A stretch of DNA of 64,000 nucleotides from Enterobacter bugandensis (GCF_900324475.1 NZ_LT992502.1:1612001-1676000); one strand, 5' to 3'; positions 11,640 through 22,913 are shown, numbered from the stretch's first letter. The notes: generated from the letters alone by a model not told the origin. Numbers and translations: made by a program.

Positions 11640-12170
11640 ATGTCTATACGTCGTTTTTCCACTACCGCACTTGCCGTAGTGTTGTCTTTAACGTTTGCAA
11701 CGGCTCCGGTCATGGCTAATCCTGGAAACGGGAATGGCGGTGGTCATGGAAACAGTGGCGGACAAGGTAATGGCGGCAATCATGGTAACGGGAATTCTGG
11801 TAATTCCGGTAACCATGGTAATAAGCAAAATAGCGGAAAGGAAAACCCTGGAAAATCGGATAAGAGCTTCAAAAACAGCAAAGATGTCGGTAATGACGTC
11901 GACGCTCGCGTGAGCTTCGATCATGCCCGCCACCTGGCACTGAATTATGGCTTAACGGGCTATGAGTCTCTGCCTCCGGGGATTGCGAAAAACCTCGCAC
12001 GCGGTAAACCGCTTCCTCCGGGCATTGCGAAGAAGACCGTACCAGCCTCTATGCTCGGCCAGCTTCCTTCCTACCCGGGCTATGAATGGCGCGTGGTCGG
12101 GGACGACCTGGTCTTAATTGCGCTGAGTACGGCAATTGTGACCTCCGTAATTAACGGCGTCTTTAAATAG
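11640..12170 (+). CDS. CigR/RcnB-like exported protein with Gly/Asn/His-rich region
   Basis: The 176-residue product has a Sec signal peptide (cleavage after VMA, residue 26). Residues about 27-80 are low complexity, rich in Gly, Asn, His and Ser. The conserved C-terminal domain contains two LPPGIAK copies 14 residues apart, the segment LPSYPGYEWRVVGDDLVLIA, and a hydrophobic C-terminal helix that may insert in a membrane. This architecture resembles the family called anti-virulence regulator CigR in Salmonella, which is related to RcnB-type periplasmic proteins. The function in a non-SPI-2 organism is unknown. The gene sits where E. coli K-12 carries ycaM/ycaN/ycaK, with its own promoter and terminator, and the low-complexity part is more AT-rich than its neighbours. 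Confidence 0.8.
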   Translation: MSIRRFSTTALAVVLSLTFATAPVMANPGNGNGGGHGNSGGQGNGGNHGNGNSGNSGNHGNKQNSGKENPGKSDKSFKNSKDVGNDVDARVSFDHARHLALNYGLTGYESLPPGIAKNLARGKPLPPGIAKKTVPASMLGQLPSYPGYEWRVVGDDLVLIALSTAIVTSVINGVFK

Positions 12171-12208
12171 AATATAAAAAGGCCCGGTTCTTACCGGGCC
12201 TTCTCTTT
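12171..12208. terminator. Bidirectional terminator between the CigR-like gene and pflA
   Basis: GGCCCGGT-TCTT-ACCGGGCC (12181-12200) with a T-rich run on the + side and an A-rich run on the other, so it can end transcription from both strands. Confidence 0.88.
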
Positions 12209-12947
12209 AATACATGACCTTGTGACCGTACTGCTCAAGAATACCTTTCACGCGTTCCATCGTCTCTTTTTTCGGCGGCTTCACGCCATCAAGCTTGTAC
12301 TCTTCGCCCATCGCCACCCATTTATGTTTACCCAGCTCGTGATAGGGCAGAAGCTCAATTTTCTCGACGTTGCCCATGTCGCGGGTAAATTCACCCAGGC
12401 GATGCGCGGAGTCATCGTCATCTGACCAGCCGGGAACAACAACGTAGCGGATCCAGGTTTTGATGCCTTTATCGGCGATGTATTTGGCAAACTCCAGCGT
12501 ACGGTGGTTAGAAACACCAACCAGATTCTGGTGGATCTCATCGTTCATCTGTTTGAGATCGAGCATCACCAGATCGGTCACGTCGAGCAGTTCATCAATG
12601 ACCGGATCGTAGCGGCGCACAAAGCCGTTGGTGTCGAGACAGGTATGAATGCCTTCTTTATGGCAGGCGCGGAACCAGTCGCGGACAAACTCAGCCTGAA
12701 GAATAGCTTCACCGCCGGACGCGGTCACGCCACCGCCGGATGCGTTCATAAAGTGGCGGTAGGTCACCACCTCTTTCATCAGATCTTCCACGGTGACTTC
12801 TTTACCGCCGTGCGTGTCCCAGGTGTCGCGGTTATGGCAGTACAGGCAGCGCATCAGGCAGCCCTGGAAAAAGGTAATAAAGCGGATCCCCGGGCCATCG
12901 ACGGTGCCACAGGATTCAAAGGAGTGAATGCGACCAATAGTTGACAT
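12207..12947 (-). CDS. pflA: Pyruvate formate-lyase 1-activating enzyme (radical SAM)
   Basis: PflA uses SAM and a [4Fe-4S] cluster to make the glycyl radical in PflB under anaerobic conditions. The start at 12947 gives [10 protein letters not shown] and 246 residues, exactly the E. coli length; the frame stays open 19 codons further upstream but that extension is not conserved. The radical SAM motif is C30-x3-C34-x2-C37 within [13 protein letters not shown], and the GGE motif is in [12 protein letters not shown] lies about 13 nt before the start. It lies downstream of pflB, separated by 203 bp containing a hairpin. Confidence 0.98.
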   Translation of the reverse strand: MSTIGRIHSFESCGTVDGPGIRFITFFQGCLMRCLYCHNRDTWDTHGGKEVTVEDLMKEVVTYRHFMNASGGGVTASGGEAILQAEFVRDWFRACHKEGIHTCLDTNGFVRRYDPVIDELLDVTDLVMLDLKQMNDEIHQNLVGVSNHRTLEFAKYIADKGIKTWIRYVVVPGWSDDDDSAHRLGEFTRDMGNVEKIELLPYHELGKHKWVAMGEEYKLDGVKPPKKETMERVKGILEQYGHKVMY

Positions 12948-13082
12948 TGCGGTGATATCTCCGAATTTGGCCCATCCGGGGGCCTGTGTAGTTGCACAGC
13001 TCAAAGGCTATGTCGAGTCTGTTTTGGCTGTTATCCATAAAGTATAGATAGCGGACAAAAGAGACTGGTGAAGCGAGGGTGT

Positions 13083-13113
13083 TAAAAAGGCCCCACTTGC
13101 GTGGAGCCTTTAT
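13083..13113 (-). terminator. Hairpin between pflB and pflA
   Basis: On the - strand AAGGCTCCAC-GCAA-GTGGGGCCTT followed by TTTAAC. It probably stops much of the focA-pflB message before pflA. Confidence 0.85.
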
Positions 13114-13150
13114 TGTACGCTTTTTAACGCGTGATTTCAGTCAATTCCAC

Positions 13151-15433
<2,283 letters not shown>

Positions 15434-15484
15434 GTAACACCTACCTTCTTAAGTGGATTTTTTATTTACTGCCTGAGACAACCA

Positions 15485-16342
15485 TTAATGATGGTCGCCG
15501 CCACGCAGGTAAATGACCCAGTATGTCAACCCAACTAACAGACCCCCACCGATAATGTTCCCGATAGTGACGGGGATCAGGTTATCAGTAATGAAATTCA
15601 TAATAGTCAGGTGAGAGAAACTTTCCGGGGATGAACCAACTGCGGTCCAGAACTCCGGGCTTGCAAAGTTGCGGATAACAATCCCCATCGGGATCATGAA
15701 CATATTCGCAATACTGTGCTCGAAGCCGCTGGCAACAAACATCGCAACCGGCAGAACCATAATCATGGCTTTATCCATCAGGCTACGGCCAGAGTAGCTC
15801 ATCCAGACCGCCAGGCAGACCATCAGGTTTGCGAGGATGCCGAGAGCAACGGCTTCGATAAATGTGTGATGCATTTTGTGGTCAGCGGTTTGCAGGACAT
15901 TAAGCCCCCAGCCACCGTTGGCGGTCATATACTCGCCAGAGAGCCACATCAACAGAACAAAGAGCAGACAGCCAATCAGGTTACCAACGTAGACGTTAAG
16001 CCAGTTGCGCGCCAGTTGACCCCAGGTAATTCTTCCGCTGGCTTTCGCCACAACAATCAGCACCGTTGAGGTGAAGAGGTCGGCGCCGCAAATGACGCAG
16101 AGAATCAGACCCAGTGAGAAGCAAATGCCGCCAATCAGTTTGGCCATGCCGAAAGGCATTCCGGCAGTACCGGTGGTGGCGGTGATGTAGAAGACGAAAG
16201 CGATAGAGATGAACACACCAGCGGTGATCGCCAGATAGAACGTCTTCATCGGGTGTTTCGTTGCTTTATAGACACCCGCTTCTTCGGCAACTTTTGCCAT
16301 CGCGGCGGGGAGTAAAAGATCAAAAGGGTTGTCAGCTTTCAC
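15485..16342 (-). CDS. focA: Formate channel FocA
   Basis: FocA is a pentameric inner-membrane formate channel of the FNT family, exporting formate made by PflB. The GTG at 16342 gives the conserved N-terminus (M)KADNPFDLLLP and 285 residues; an in-frame upstream extension of 14 codons is not conserved. Six transmembrane helices are visible, and the key residues Thr91 and His209 are present at the E. coli positions. AGAGAG precedes the start. An FNR-type site lies 60-75 bp upstream. Confidence 0.98.
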   Translation of the reverse strand: MKADNPFDLLLPAAMAKVAEEAGVYKATKHPMKTFYLAITAGVFISIAFVFYITATTGTAGMPFGMAKLIGGICFSLGLILCVICGADLFTSTVLIVVAKASGRITWGQLARNWLNVYVGNLIGCLLFVLLMWLSGEYMTANGGWGLNVLQTADHKMHHTFIEAVALGILANLMVCLAVWMSYSGRSLMDKAMIMVLPVAMFVASGFEHSIANMFMIPMGIVIRNFASPEFWTAVGSSPESFSHLTIMNFITDNLIPVTIGNIIGGGLLVGLTYWVIYLRGGDHH

Positions 16343-16662
16343 ACTAACTCTCTCTTTATTAAGTCGGCGACGAGATACTAACAAAGCATTATAGAAGAGA
16401 AATTGATATAGATCATATCTCGCCTGGCTTATAGGCCCGCAGTATGTATGGTTTTACAACAAATGCGGTGTAAGTATTTGATTATCCGTATAAAAATAAA
16501 TTTTAAAAGTTATGAAAAGAGTTGAATTTTTTCGTTCGGCCCCCTTCGAAACAGTTAATTAATATGGAGTATTTACCATAAAAAGTAACAATAAAGCCCA
16601 GGCAAATATTATTATATTTACCCGTGTTTAACTTTATTATTACAATCAACAATCATTGCCGA
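16343..16662. other. Non-coding control region upstream of focA
   Basis: About 320 bp with no credible gene, strongly AT-rich from 16480 to 16660. It contains the FNR-type site and -10 hexamers near 16375-16416. A further TTGAT half site is at 16478-16482. In E. coli the matching region holds several focA-pflB promoters with FNR, ArcA and IHF sites; I cannot assign the others here. Confidence 0.6.
16375..16416 (-). promoter_or_regulatory. FNR-dependent promoter of focA-pflB
   Basis: TTGAT-ATAG-ATCAT at 16403-16416 matches the FNR consensus at 9 of 10 positions. On the - strand a TAGTAT hexamer (16375-16380) lies at class II spacing, giving a start near 16368, 26 bp before the focA GTG. A perfect TATAAT (16388-16393) also lies between them and could serve a second promoter. 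Confidence 0.8.
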
Positions 16663-16700
16663 AGAGAATAAAAAACGGGGCAATGAAATTGCCCCGTAAT
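16663..16700 (-). terminator. Rho-independent terminator of ycaO
   Basis: ACGGGGCAAT-GAA-ATTGCCCCGT; on the - strand it is followed by TTTTTTATTCTC. Confidence 0.93.
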
Positions 16701-16748
16701 ATAGCCCAGACGATTGAATACGCCTACTGCCGTTAATGTTATATGCGC

Positions 16749-18509
16749 TTATTTTGACCAGTAAGCGGCTTTTGCTCTCTGCAGCTTTTCATAGGCCTTC
16801 AGCAGAGACTGATGCGCCGGGAAGGCTTTCAGATCGCTGTCAACCGCCTGCAGACCGTAGAACGGCTCTTCACCGCTCAGCGCCGCGCTGGCGGCTTCAA
16901 CCGCTTCAGCACCGTACATACGTACAAAAGCGTTCAGGTACTGCAGTGGCTCGCGATCGTCTTCCTGCGCAAGCAGCAGCAGGGTTTGCAGGCAGCGGTA
17001 ATAGTTGGTGCGCTCGGCGGAGAAGACCGACTGGTTAAACTCCATGGTCCATTCTGTCCAGGCCAGAGCCTGATCCAGATCGCCGCCCGCGAGGGCCAGC
17101 ATCGCTTTCAGTTCACCGATGCGCAGCGTGTACCAGCCGTTGTCTTTCCCGGTCGCCAGACCCAGCAACTCGCGCACGCGGGTAAAGTCATCGTGGCCTT
17201 CATCGTCCAGTTGGGCTATCAGGTTGAGATAATCTTCTTTTTCCCACTCGCTGCCCGGCAGGGAGAGTAGGGTTTCACGCAGGTGCGCGCCCATGCTGTT
17301 GTTTGCGAGCCACAGATCTTCCGCCGGGTAGATATCGGACATGCCAGGTACGATGATGCGGCACGCGTAAACGCCCAGGTGTTCGTAGTCGGCAATGTAG
17401 ACTTCCTGATCTTCGGCGTCGAAGATTGCCATCAATGTAGCGAACTCTTCTTCGGTGGTACCGGCAAAGCTCCAGTCCACGAACGGATAGTCCGCGTCCT
17501 GCTTGAACATATCCCAGGAGATCAAACCGCTGGAGTCGATGAAGTGGGTTTCGAGGTTGGTGTGCTCGGCTACTTCTTCATCGTCAAACGTTGGCGGGGT
17601 GAATACGTCGAGATCTTTCAGGCTACGGCCCTGCAGCAGCTCGGTCACGGTACGCTCCAGCGCCACGCCGAAGTCAGGATGCGCGCCAAAGGAGGCGAAG
17701 CAGGTTCCGTTAGTCGGGTTAAACAGCACGACGCAGATAACCGGATATTTACCGCCCAGCGAGCCGTCATACGCAAAGATTGGGAAACCTTCCGCTTCCA
17801 GTTTGGCGATGGATTCCACCACGCCCGGGTAGCGCGCCAGCACGTCTGCCGGAATTTCAGGCAGGCTGATGGATTCGGCAATAATGCGGTTTTTGATATG
17901 ACGCTCGAAGACTTCAGAGAGACCCTGTACGCGCGCTTCATTGCGGGTGTTACCGGCGGACATACCGTTAGACACATACAGGTTGCCGACGATGTTCATC
18001 GGGATATAGACGGTCTGCTCGTCAGACTGACGGGTGAACGGCAGGGCGCAGATCCCACGCTCTTCATTCCCAGACTGCAGATCGATCAGCATGCTGGCGG
18101 TCAGTTCGTTTTCCGGATCGTAGAAGGCACGCAGACGGCCATCCAGAATGCCTTCCGGCAGTTCATCGTCTTCGGTCAGCGGGAACCATTTTTCGTTCGG
18201 ATAGTGAACGAACGGGCCGTTGGCGATGGTTTCACCCAGCCAGAAGTCAGCGAAGAAGTAGTTGGTGGACAGACGCTCAAAATACTCACCCAGCGCAGAG
18301 GCCAGTGCCGCTTTTTTCGTCGCACCTTTACCGTTGGTAAAGCAGAGCGCGCAGTCTTTGTCGCGAATGTGCACGGACCAGACGTGAGGCACCGGGTTCA
18401 GCCAGGAGGCTTCTTCGATGTTAAAGCCCAGGTCGGTCAGTTTCTGCTGGAAGCGAGCGATGGAATCTTCCAGAGCGGCGTCTTTGCCGGGGATAAACGT
18501 TTGAGTCAT
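16749..18509 (-). CDS. ycaO: YcaO protein (ribosomal S12 methylthiotransferase accessory factor)
   Basis: YcaO is the founding member of the YcaO ATPase superfamily; in E. coli it is linked to beta-methylthiolation of ribosomal protein S12 by RimO. The start at 18509 gives MTQTFIPGKDAALEDS and 586 residues, the E. coli length; the frame continues 80 codons upstream but that part overlaps the divergent ycaP and is not conserved. The N-terminal YcaO domain includes the conserved ALGEYFERLSTNYF and NEARVQGLSEVFER segments. The C-terminal part (from about residue 430) is a helical repeat-like domain. No precursor peptide or azoline-type partner genes are nearby, which fits the housekeeping role. 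Confidence 0.96.
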   Translation of the reverse strand: MTQTFIPGKDAALEDSIARFQQKLTDLGFNIEEASWLNPVPHVWSVHIRDKDCALCFTNGKGATKKAALASALGEYFERLSTNYFFADFWLGETIANGPFVHYPNEKWFPLTEDDELPEGILDGRLRAFYDPENELTASMLIDLQSGNEERGICALPFTRQSDEQTVYIPMNIVGNLYVSNGMSAGNTRNEARVQGLSEVFERHIKNRIIAESISLPEIPADVLARYPGVVESIAKLEAEGFPIFAYDGSLGGKYPVICVVLFNPTNGTCFASFGAHPDFGVALERTVTELLQGRSLKDLDVFTPPTFDDEEVAEHTNLETHFIDSSGLISWDMFKQDADYPFVDWSFAGTTEEEFATLMAIFDAEDQEVYIADYEHLGVYACRIIVPGMSDIYPAEDLWLANNSMGAHLRETLLSLPGSEWEKEDYLNLIAQLDDEGHDDFTRVRELLGLATGKDNGWYTLRIGELKAMLALAGGDLDQALAWTEWTMEFNQSVFSAERTNYYRCLQTLLLLAQEDDREPLQYLNAFVRMYGAEAVEAASAALSGEEPFYGLQAVDSDLKAFPAHQSLLKAYEKLQRAKAAYWSK

Positions 18510-18636
18510 GGCGTTCACTTTTATCGTACGTAAAGCGCGCAATGATACGGGTTTTGCGTGACGGGTGCTATCTCCGACGAAAATAAATGGCTGAGCTATG
18601 CTTAGTAGCAGTAACTGACTGTTAAGGCATAGAAAA

Positions 18637-19329
18637 ATGAAAGCATTTGATCTCCAGCGGATGGCGTTTGATAAAGTTCCACCTGAATTTCTGGGCGAAG
18701 TGGCGCTGCGCAGCCTGTATACCTTCGTACTCGTCTTCCTGTTTCTCAAAATTACCGGTCGTCGTGGCGTTCGTCAGATGTCTCTGTTTGAAGTGCTGAT
18801 CATCCTGACGCTGGGCTCGGCGGCGGGGGACGTCGCGTTTTATGACGACGTGCCGATGGTGCCGGTGTTTATCGTTTTTGTTTCCCTCGCCTTGCTTTAC
18901 CGGCTGGTGATGTGGCTGATGTCAAAAAGTGAAAAGCTGGAAGATCTGCTTGAAGGGAAACCGGTCGTTATTGTCGAGGACGGTCAGCTGGCCTGGGAAA
19001 ATGTGCAAAGCGCCAATATGACCGAGTTTGAGTTCTTTATGGAGCTGCGCCTGAATAGCGTTGAACAGCTCGGACAGGTGCGGCTGGCGATCATGGAAAC
19101 CAATGGGCAAATCAGCGTCTATTACTATGCTGACGACGACGTTAAGCCCGGCCTGTGTATCCTGCCGGATATGTTAGTAGAACGGTTCAGGGTGATACCT
19201 GAAACCGGGGAGTATGCATGTATAAAATGTAGTCATGTTGTGGGGATGCATGCGGGCGATCATCAATTATGCCCTCGTTGTGCAAATCCGGAATGGACAA
19301 AGGTTAGCCGGGCTAAACGCCTCGTCTGA
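18637..19329 (+). CDS. ycaP: DUF421 inner-membrane protein YcaP
   Basis: A 230-residue membrane protein of the DUF421/YetF-like family with unknown role. There are three hydrophobic segments in the first 100 residues, then a soluble alpha/beta domain, and a C-terminal zinc-ribbon-like motif C195-x2-C198...C212-x2-C215. It is transcribed divergently from ycaO with 127 bp between, which must hold both promoters. Length and the cysteine tail match E. coli YcaP. Confidence 0.95.
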   Translation: MKAFDLQRMAFDKVPPEFLGEVALRSLYTFVLVFLFLKITGRRGVRQMSLFEVLIILTLGSAAGDVAFYDDVPMVPVFIVFVSLALLYRLVMWLMSKSEKLEDLLEGKPVVIVEDGQLAWENVQSANMTEFEFFMELRLNSVEQLGQVRLAIMETNGQISVYYYADDDVKPGLCILPDMLVERFRVIPETGEYACIKCSHVVGMHAGDHQLCPRCANPEWTKVSRAKRLV

Positions 19330-19375
19330 CAGCGATTTTGTCGGTTTTGTGACGACGAGGCGGCAGATTGTTTTG

Positions 19376-19391
19376 TGTGACGAAGGGCACA
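19376..19391 (+). promoter_or_regulatory. CRP-type site upstream of serC
   Basis: TGTGA-CGAAGG-GCACA matches the CRP consensus TGTGAn6TCACA at 9 of 10 positions, about 100 bp before the serC start. E. coli serC-aroA is known to be affected by cAMP-CRP and Lrp. Confidence 0.65.
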
Positions 19392-19491
19392 TTTCCCCGG
19401 TCATAAGTTTTAGACATTGCGGCGCGTGTCACTGAATGATAAAACCGATATCCACAGTTATAACTTATGGCTTTTAGCGTGGTGAGGGGAA

Positions 19492-20580
19492 ATGGCTCAA
19501 GTCTTTAATTTCAGTTCAGGTCCGGCAATGTTACCGGCAGACGTACTCAAACAGGCTCAACAGGAGCTGTGTGACTGGAACGGTCTGGGTACGTCGGTGA
19601 TGGAAATCAGCCACCGGGGTAAAGCGTTTATTCAGGTGGCGGAAGAGGCAGAAAAGGATTTTCGCGATCTGCTGAACATTCCCTCGAACTACAAAGTATT
19701 GTTCTGCCATGGCGGTGGACGCGGTCAGTTTGCGGGCATCCCGCTCAATCTGCTGGGCGACAAAACCACCGCTGATTACGTCGATGCCGGCTATTGGGCA
19801 GCCAGTGCGTTAAAAGAAGCGCACAAATACTGCACGCCGAACGTTATCGACGCCAAAGTGACCGTTGACGGTCTGCGCGCCGTGAAGCCGATGAGCGAGT
19901 GGCAGCTGTCTGACAACGCCGCGTATCTCCACTACTGCCCGAACGAAACCATCGACGGCATCGCCATTCACGAAGAGCCAGGCTTTGGCGACAATGTCAT
20001 TGTGACGGCGGACTTCTCTTCAACCATTCTGTCCACTCCGCTGGACGTCAGCCGCTACGGCGTCATTTACGCAGGTGCTCAGAAAAACATCGGTCCTGCT
20101 GGGCTGACTATTGTCATCGTCCGTGAAGACCTGCTGGGGAAAGCCCATAAGTCCTGCCCGTCAATTCTTGATTACACCGTCCTGAATGACAACGACTCCA
20201 TGTTCAACACCCCACCTACGTTTGCCTGGTATCTCTCCGGCCTGGTCTTCAAATGGCTGAAGCAAAACGGCGGCGTGGCGCAGATGGACAAGATCAATCA
20301 GCAGAAAGCCGAACTGCTGTACGGCACGATCGACAAGAGCGATTTCTACCGTAACGATGTGGCGAAAGCGAACCGTTCGCGCATGAACGTACCGTTCCAG
20401 CTGGCAGACAGCAGCCTGGACAGCGTGTTCCTGGAAGAGTCGTTCGCGGCGGGTCTGCACGCGCTGAAAGGCCATCGTGTGGTGGGCGGGATGCGTGCTT
20501 CCATTTATAACGCCATGCCGCTGGAAGGGGTTAAAGCCCTGACCGATTTCATGATCGACTTCGAACGTCGTCACGGTTAA
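19492..20580 (+). CDS. serC: Phosphoserine/phosphohydroxythreonine aminotransferase
   Basis: SerC makes phosphoserine from 3-phosphohydroxypyruvate in serine synthesis and acts in pyridoxal phosphate synthesis. The 362-residue PLP enzyme matches the E. coli length and has the PLP-binding lysine at K198 in [12 protein letters not shown]. The ATG follows AGGGGAA. aroA lies 69 bp downstream across an intrinsic terminator, the same mixed-function operon (serine plus aromatic synthesis, both feeding enterobactin) seen in E. coli. Confidence 0.98.
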   Translation: MAQVFNFSSGPAMLPADVLKQAQQELCDWNGLGTSVMEISHRGKAFIQVAEEAEKDFRDLLNIPSNYKVLFCHGGGRGQFAGIPLNLLGDKTTADYVDAGYWAASALKEAHKYCTPNVIDAKVTVDGLRAVKPMSEWQLSDNAAYLHYCPNETIDGIAIHEEPGFGDNVIVTADFSSTILSTPLDVSRYGVIYAGAQKNIGPAGLTIVIVREDLLGKAHKSCPSILDYTVLNDNDSMFNTPPTFAWYLSGLVFKWLKQNGGVAQMDKINQQKAELLYGTIDKSDFYRNDVAKANRSRMNVPFQLADSSLDSVFLEESFAAGLHALKGHRVVGGMRASIYNAMPLEGVKALTDFMIDFERRHG

Positions 20581-20595
20581 TTTGCTGTTTTTCAC

Positions 20596-20621
20596 CCCCG
20601 CAGCTTTGCTGCGGGGTTTTT
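20596..20621 (+). terminator. Intercistronic terminator between serC and aroA
   Basis: CCCCGCAGC-TTT-GCTGCGGGG, a perfect 9-bp stem followed by five T residues, lies inside the operon. It should reduce but not abolish readthrough into aroA. Confidence 0.93.
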
Positions 20622-20649
20622 ATTATGTTGAGTTGAGAGTTTAGTTTTC

Positions 20650-21933
20650 ATGGAATCCCTGACGTTACAACCTATCGCGCGGGTAGATGGCACCATCAAT
20701 CTGCCTGGTTCAAAAAGTGTCTCGAACCGCGCTCTGCTGCTGGCAGCTCTGGCAAACGGCACCACCGTCCTCACCAACCTGCTGGACAGCGATGACGTGC
20801 GCCATATGCTCAATGCGCTGAAAGCGTTGGGCGTTCATTACACACTCTCTGACGATCGCACCCGCTGCGAAGTGACCGGCAACGGCGGCGCGCTGCAGGC
20901 GAGTGAGGAGCTTGAGCTGTTTCTGGGTAACGCGGGTACCGCGATGCGTCCGCTGGCGGCGGCCCTGTGCCTCGGGAGCAATAACATCGTGCTGACCGGC
21001 GAGCCGCGCATGAAGGAGCGTCCGATCGGCCATCTGGTAGATGCCCTGCGTCAGGGCGGCGCGCAGATTGAGTATCTGGAGCAGGAAAATTACCCGCCAC
21101 TGCGTCTGCGCGGGGGCTTTACCGGCGGTACCGTCGAGGTTGACGGCAGCGTCTCCAGCCAGTTCCTGACGGCGCTGCTGATGACCGCGCCGCTGGCCCC
21201 GCAGGATACGGTTATCACGATTAAAGGTGAGCTGGTCTCCAAACCGTATATTGATATTACGCTGCATCTGATGAAAACCTTCGGCGTTGAGGTTGAAAAC
21301 CAGTCTTATCAGCGCTTTGTCGTGCGTGGGGCGCAGCAGTACCAGTCGCCGGGCAACTACCTGGTTGAAGGCGATGCTTCATCCGCATCCTATTTCCTTG
21401 CCGCTGGCGCGATTAAAGGCGGTACGGTAAAAGTGACCGGCATTGGCCGCAACAGCGTGCAGGGCGATATTCGTTTTGCTGACGTGCTGGAAAAAATGGG
21501 CGCGGTTGTCACCTGGGGGGATGATTTCATCTCCTGTACCCACGGTGAGCTGAACGCCATCGACATGGACATGAACCATATCCCGGATGCGGCGATGACC
21601 ATTGCCACGGCGGCGCTGTTTGCCAAAGGCACCACCACGCTGCGCAACATTTATAACTGGCGCGTAAAAGAGACGGACCGCCTGTTCGCGATGGCAACCG
21701 AGCTGCGTAAAGTCGGCGCTGAGGTAGAAGAGGGCGAAGATTACATTCGCGTTACCCCTCCGGCAAAACTGAACTTTGCTGAAATCGGGACCTATAACGA
21801 TCACCGTATGGCGATGTGTTTCTCGCTGGTGGCGCTGTCCGATACCCCTGTGACCATTCTCGATCCGAAATGTACGGCGAAAACCTTCCCGGACTATTTC
21901 GAACAGCTGGCGCGCATTAGCACCCTGGCATGA
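20650..21933 (+). CDS. aroA: 3-phosphoshikimate 1-carboxyvinyltransferase (EPSP synthase)
   Basis: AroA joins shikimate-3-phosphate and PEP in the pathway to chorismate. The 427-residue class I enzyme keeps the substrate residues K22, S23 and R27 in [13 protein letters not shown], and the loop [11 protein letters not shown] with Gly96, Thr97 and Pro101, the residues typical of the ordinary glyphosate-sensitive form. The second signature RVKETDRL is also present. It is the second gene of the serC-aroA operon. E. coli has ycaL next; here cmk follows after 185 bp. Confidence 0.98.
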   Translation: MESLTLQPIARVDGTINLPGSKSVSNRALLLAALANGTTVLTNLLDSDDVRHMLNALKALGVHYTLSDDRTRCEVTGNGGALQASEELELFLGNAGTAMRPLAAALCLGSNNIVLTGEPRMKERPIGHLVDALRQGGAQIEYLEQENYPPLRLRGGFTGGTVEVDGSVSSQFLTALLMTAPLAPQDTVITIKGELVSKPYIDITLHLMKTFGVEVENQSYQRFVVRGAQQYQSPGNYLVEGDASSASYFLAAGAIKGGTVKVTGIGRNSVQGDIRFADVLEKMGAVVTWGDDFISCTHGELNAIDMDMNHIPDAAMTIATAALFAKGTTTLRNIYNWRVKETDRLFAMATELRKVGAEVEEGEDYIRVTPPAKLNFAEIGTYNDHRMAMCFSLVALSDTPVTILDPKCTAKTFPDYFEQLARISTLA

Positions 21934-21941
21934 TGAAGTCT

Positions 21942-21970
21942 TGCCGCATCACCTGATGCGGCATTTCCTT
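21942..21970 (+). terminator. Probable terminator of aroA
   Basis: GCCGCATC-ACCT-GATGCGGC hairpin followed by a short T/C-rich tail (ATTTCCTT). Confidence 0.7.
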
Positions 21971-22067
21971 ACGCTTCCTGACGATCTTTCCCGCTCATTT
22001 CTTCTACACTCTGCTTCTATCATTCCGTAATTTGCACGCAAAGGTAACAGTTGCGCACGTTGGCGCG

Positions 22068-22080
22068 TATAATGCGCGGC
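22068..22080 (+). promoter_or_regulatory. -10 element and GC-rich discriminator before cmk-rpsA
   Basis: A perfect TATAAT (22068-22073) is followed by GCGCGGC, the GC-rich discriminator typical of stringently controlled ribosomal promoters. The -35 match is poor. It lies about 40 bp before cmk and probably drives cmk and rpsA. Confidence 0.6.
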
Positions 22081-22118
22081 GTTCATGTTAACGGTATGCC
22101 TTATTTAAGGAGAAAAAG

Positions 22119-22802
22119 ATGACGGCAGTTGCCCCGGTAATCACCATTGATGGGCCGAGTGGCGCAGGGAAAGGTACTCTGTGCAAAGCGATGGCGGAAG
22201 CATTGCAATGGCATCTTTTAGATTCGGGAGCAATCTATCGCGTGCTGGCGCTGGCTGCGCTGCATCATCACGTGGATGTCGCCTCTGAAGAAGCGCTGGT
22301 ACCGCTGGCTGCGCATCTGGATGTGCGTTTTGTTTCTACCGATGGCAACCTGGAAGTGATCCTGGAAGGGGAAGATGTGAGCGGTGAAATCCGTACGCAG
22401 GAAGTCGCTAATGCGGCCTCCCAGGTGGCGGCTTTCCCACGCGTTCGCGAGGCGTTGCTGCGTCGCCAGCGAGCGTTTCGTGAAGCCCCGGGTCTGATCG
22501 CTGATGGACGCGACATGGGAACCGTAGTCTTCCCTGATGCGCCAGTAAAAATCTTCCTTGACGCCTCTTCGGAAGAACGTGCTCAACGCCGTATGCTTCA
22601 GTTGCAGGAAAAGGGGTTTAGTGTTAACTTTGATCGCCTTTTATCCGAGATAAAAGAGCGCGATGACCGCGATCGTAACCGCGCCGTCGCACCGCTTGTT
22701 CCTGCAGAAGATGCATTAGTTCTGGATTCAACCAGTTTAACTATTGAGCAAGTGATTGAAAAAGCGCTACAATATGCGCGCCAAAAACTGGCACTCGCGT
22801 AA
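22119..22802 (+). CDS. cmk: Cytidylate kinase
   Basis: Cmk phosphorylates CMP and dCMP. The 227-residue protein has the P-loop GPSGAGKGT (residues about 12-20), the NMP-binding region with DSGAIYR, and the LID region [13 protein letters not shown] lies 6-7 bp before the ATG. rpsA follows after 111 bp, as in E. coli. Confidence 0.98.
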   Translation: MTAVAPVITIDGPSGAGKGTLCKAMAEALQWHLLDSGAIYRVLALAALHHHVDVASEEALVPLAAHLDVRFVSTDGNLEVILEGEDVSGEIRTQEVANAASQVAAFPRVREALLRRQRAFREAPGLIADGRDMGTVVFPDAPVKIFLDASSEERAQRRMLQLQEKGFSVNFDRLLSEIKERDDRDRNRAVAPLVPAEDALVLDSTSLTIEQVIEKALQYARQKLALA

Positions 22803-22913
22803 TCGCGACCGATTTAGCAGTACCCCCGCTGCAATGGATTGACGGCGGGTATGTGAAACAACCCCATCCGGCACGGAGCCAGGTGGACGTTAATATTAAC
22901 CTGAAGATTAAAC
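22803..22913 (+). promoter_or_regulatory. rpsA leader region lacking a good Shine-Dalgarno site
   Basis: The 111-bp leader ends CCTGAAGATTAAAC before the ATG, with only GAAG as a possible ribosome site. In E. coli this leader folds into GGA-loop hairpins, is efficiently translated without a canonical site, and is repressed by excess S1. The same weak GAAG motif suggests the same autoregulation here. Confidence 0.6.

Noticed and set aside
12948..13004. N-terminal extension of pflA by 19 codons
   Set aside because: Not conserved; the [10 protein letters not shown] start gives the exact family length and has a GGAG site.
16478..16482. Second FNR site before focA
   Set aside because: Only one half (TTGAT) is present; the other half does not match.
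16749..18509. RiPP biosynthetic cluster suggested by the YcaO domain
   Set aside because: No precursor peptide, dehydrogenase or exporter neighbours; the gene is the housekeeping YcaO with its characteristic C-terminal domain.
18510..18749. N-terminal extension of ycaO by 80 codons
   Set aside because: It overlaps the start of the divergent ycaP and the promoter region; the conserved start MTQTFIPGK is at 18509.
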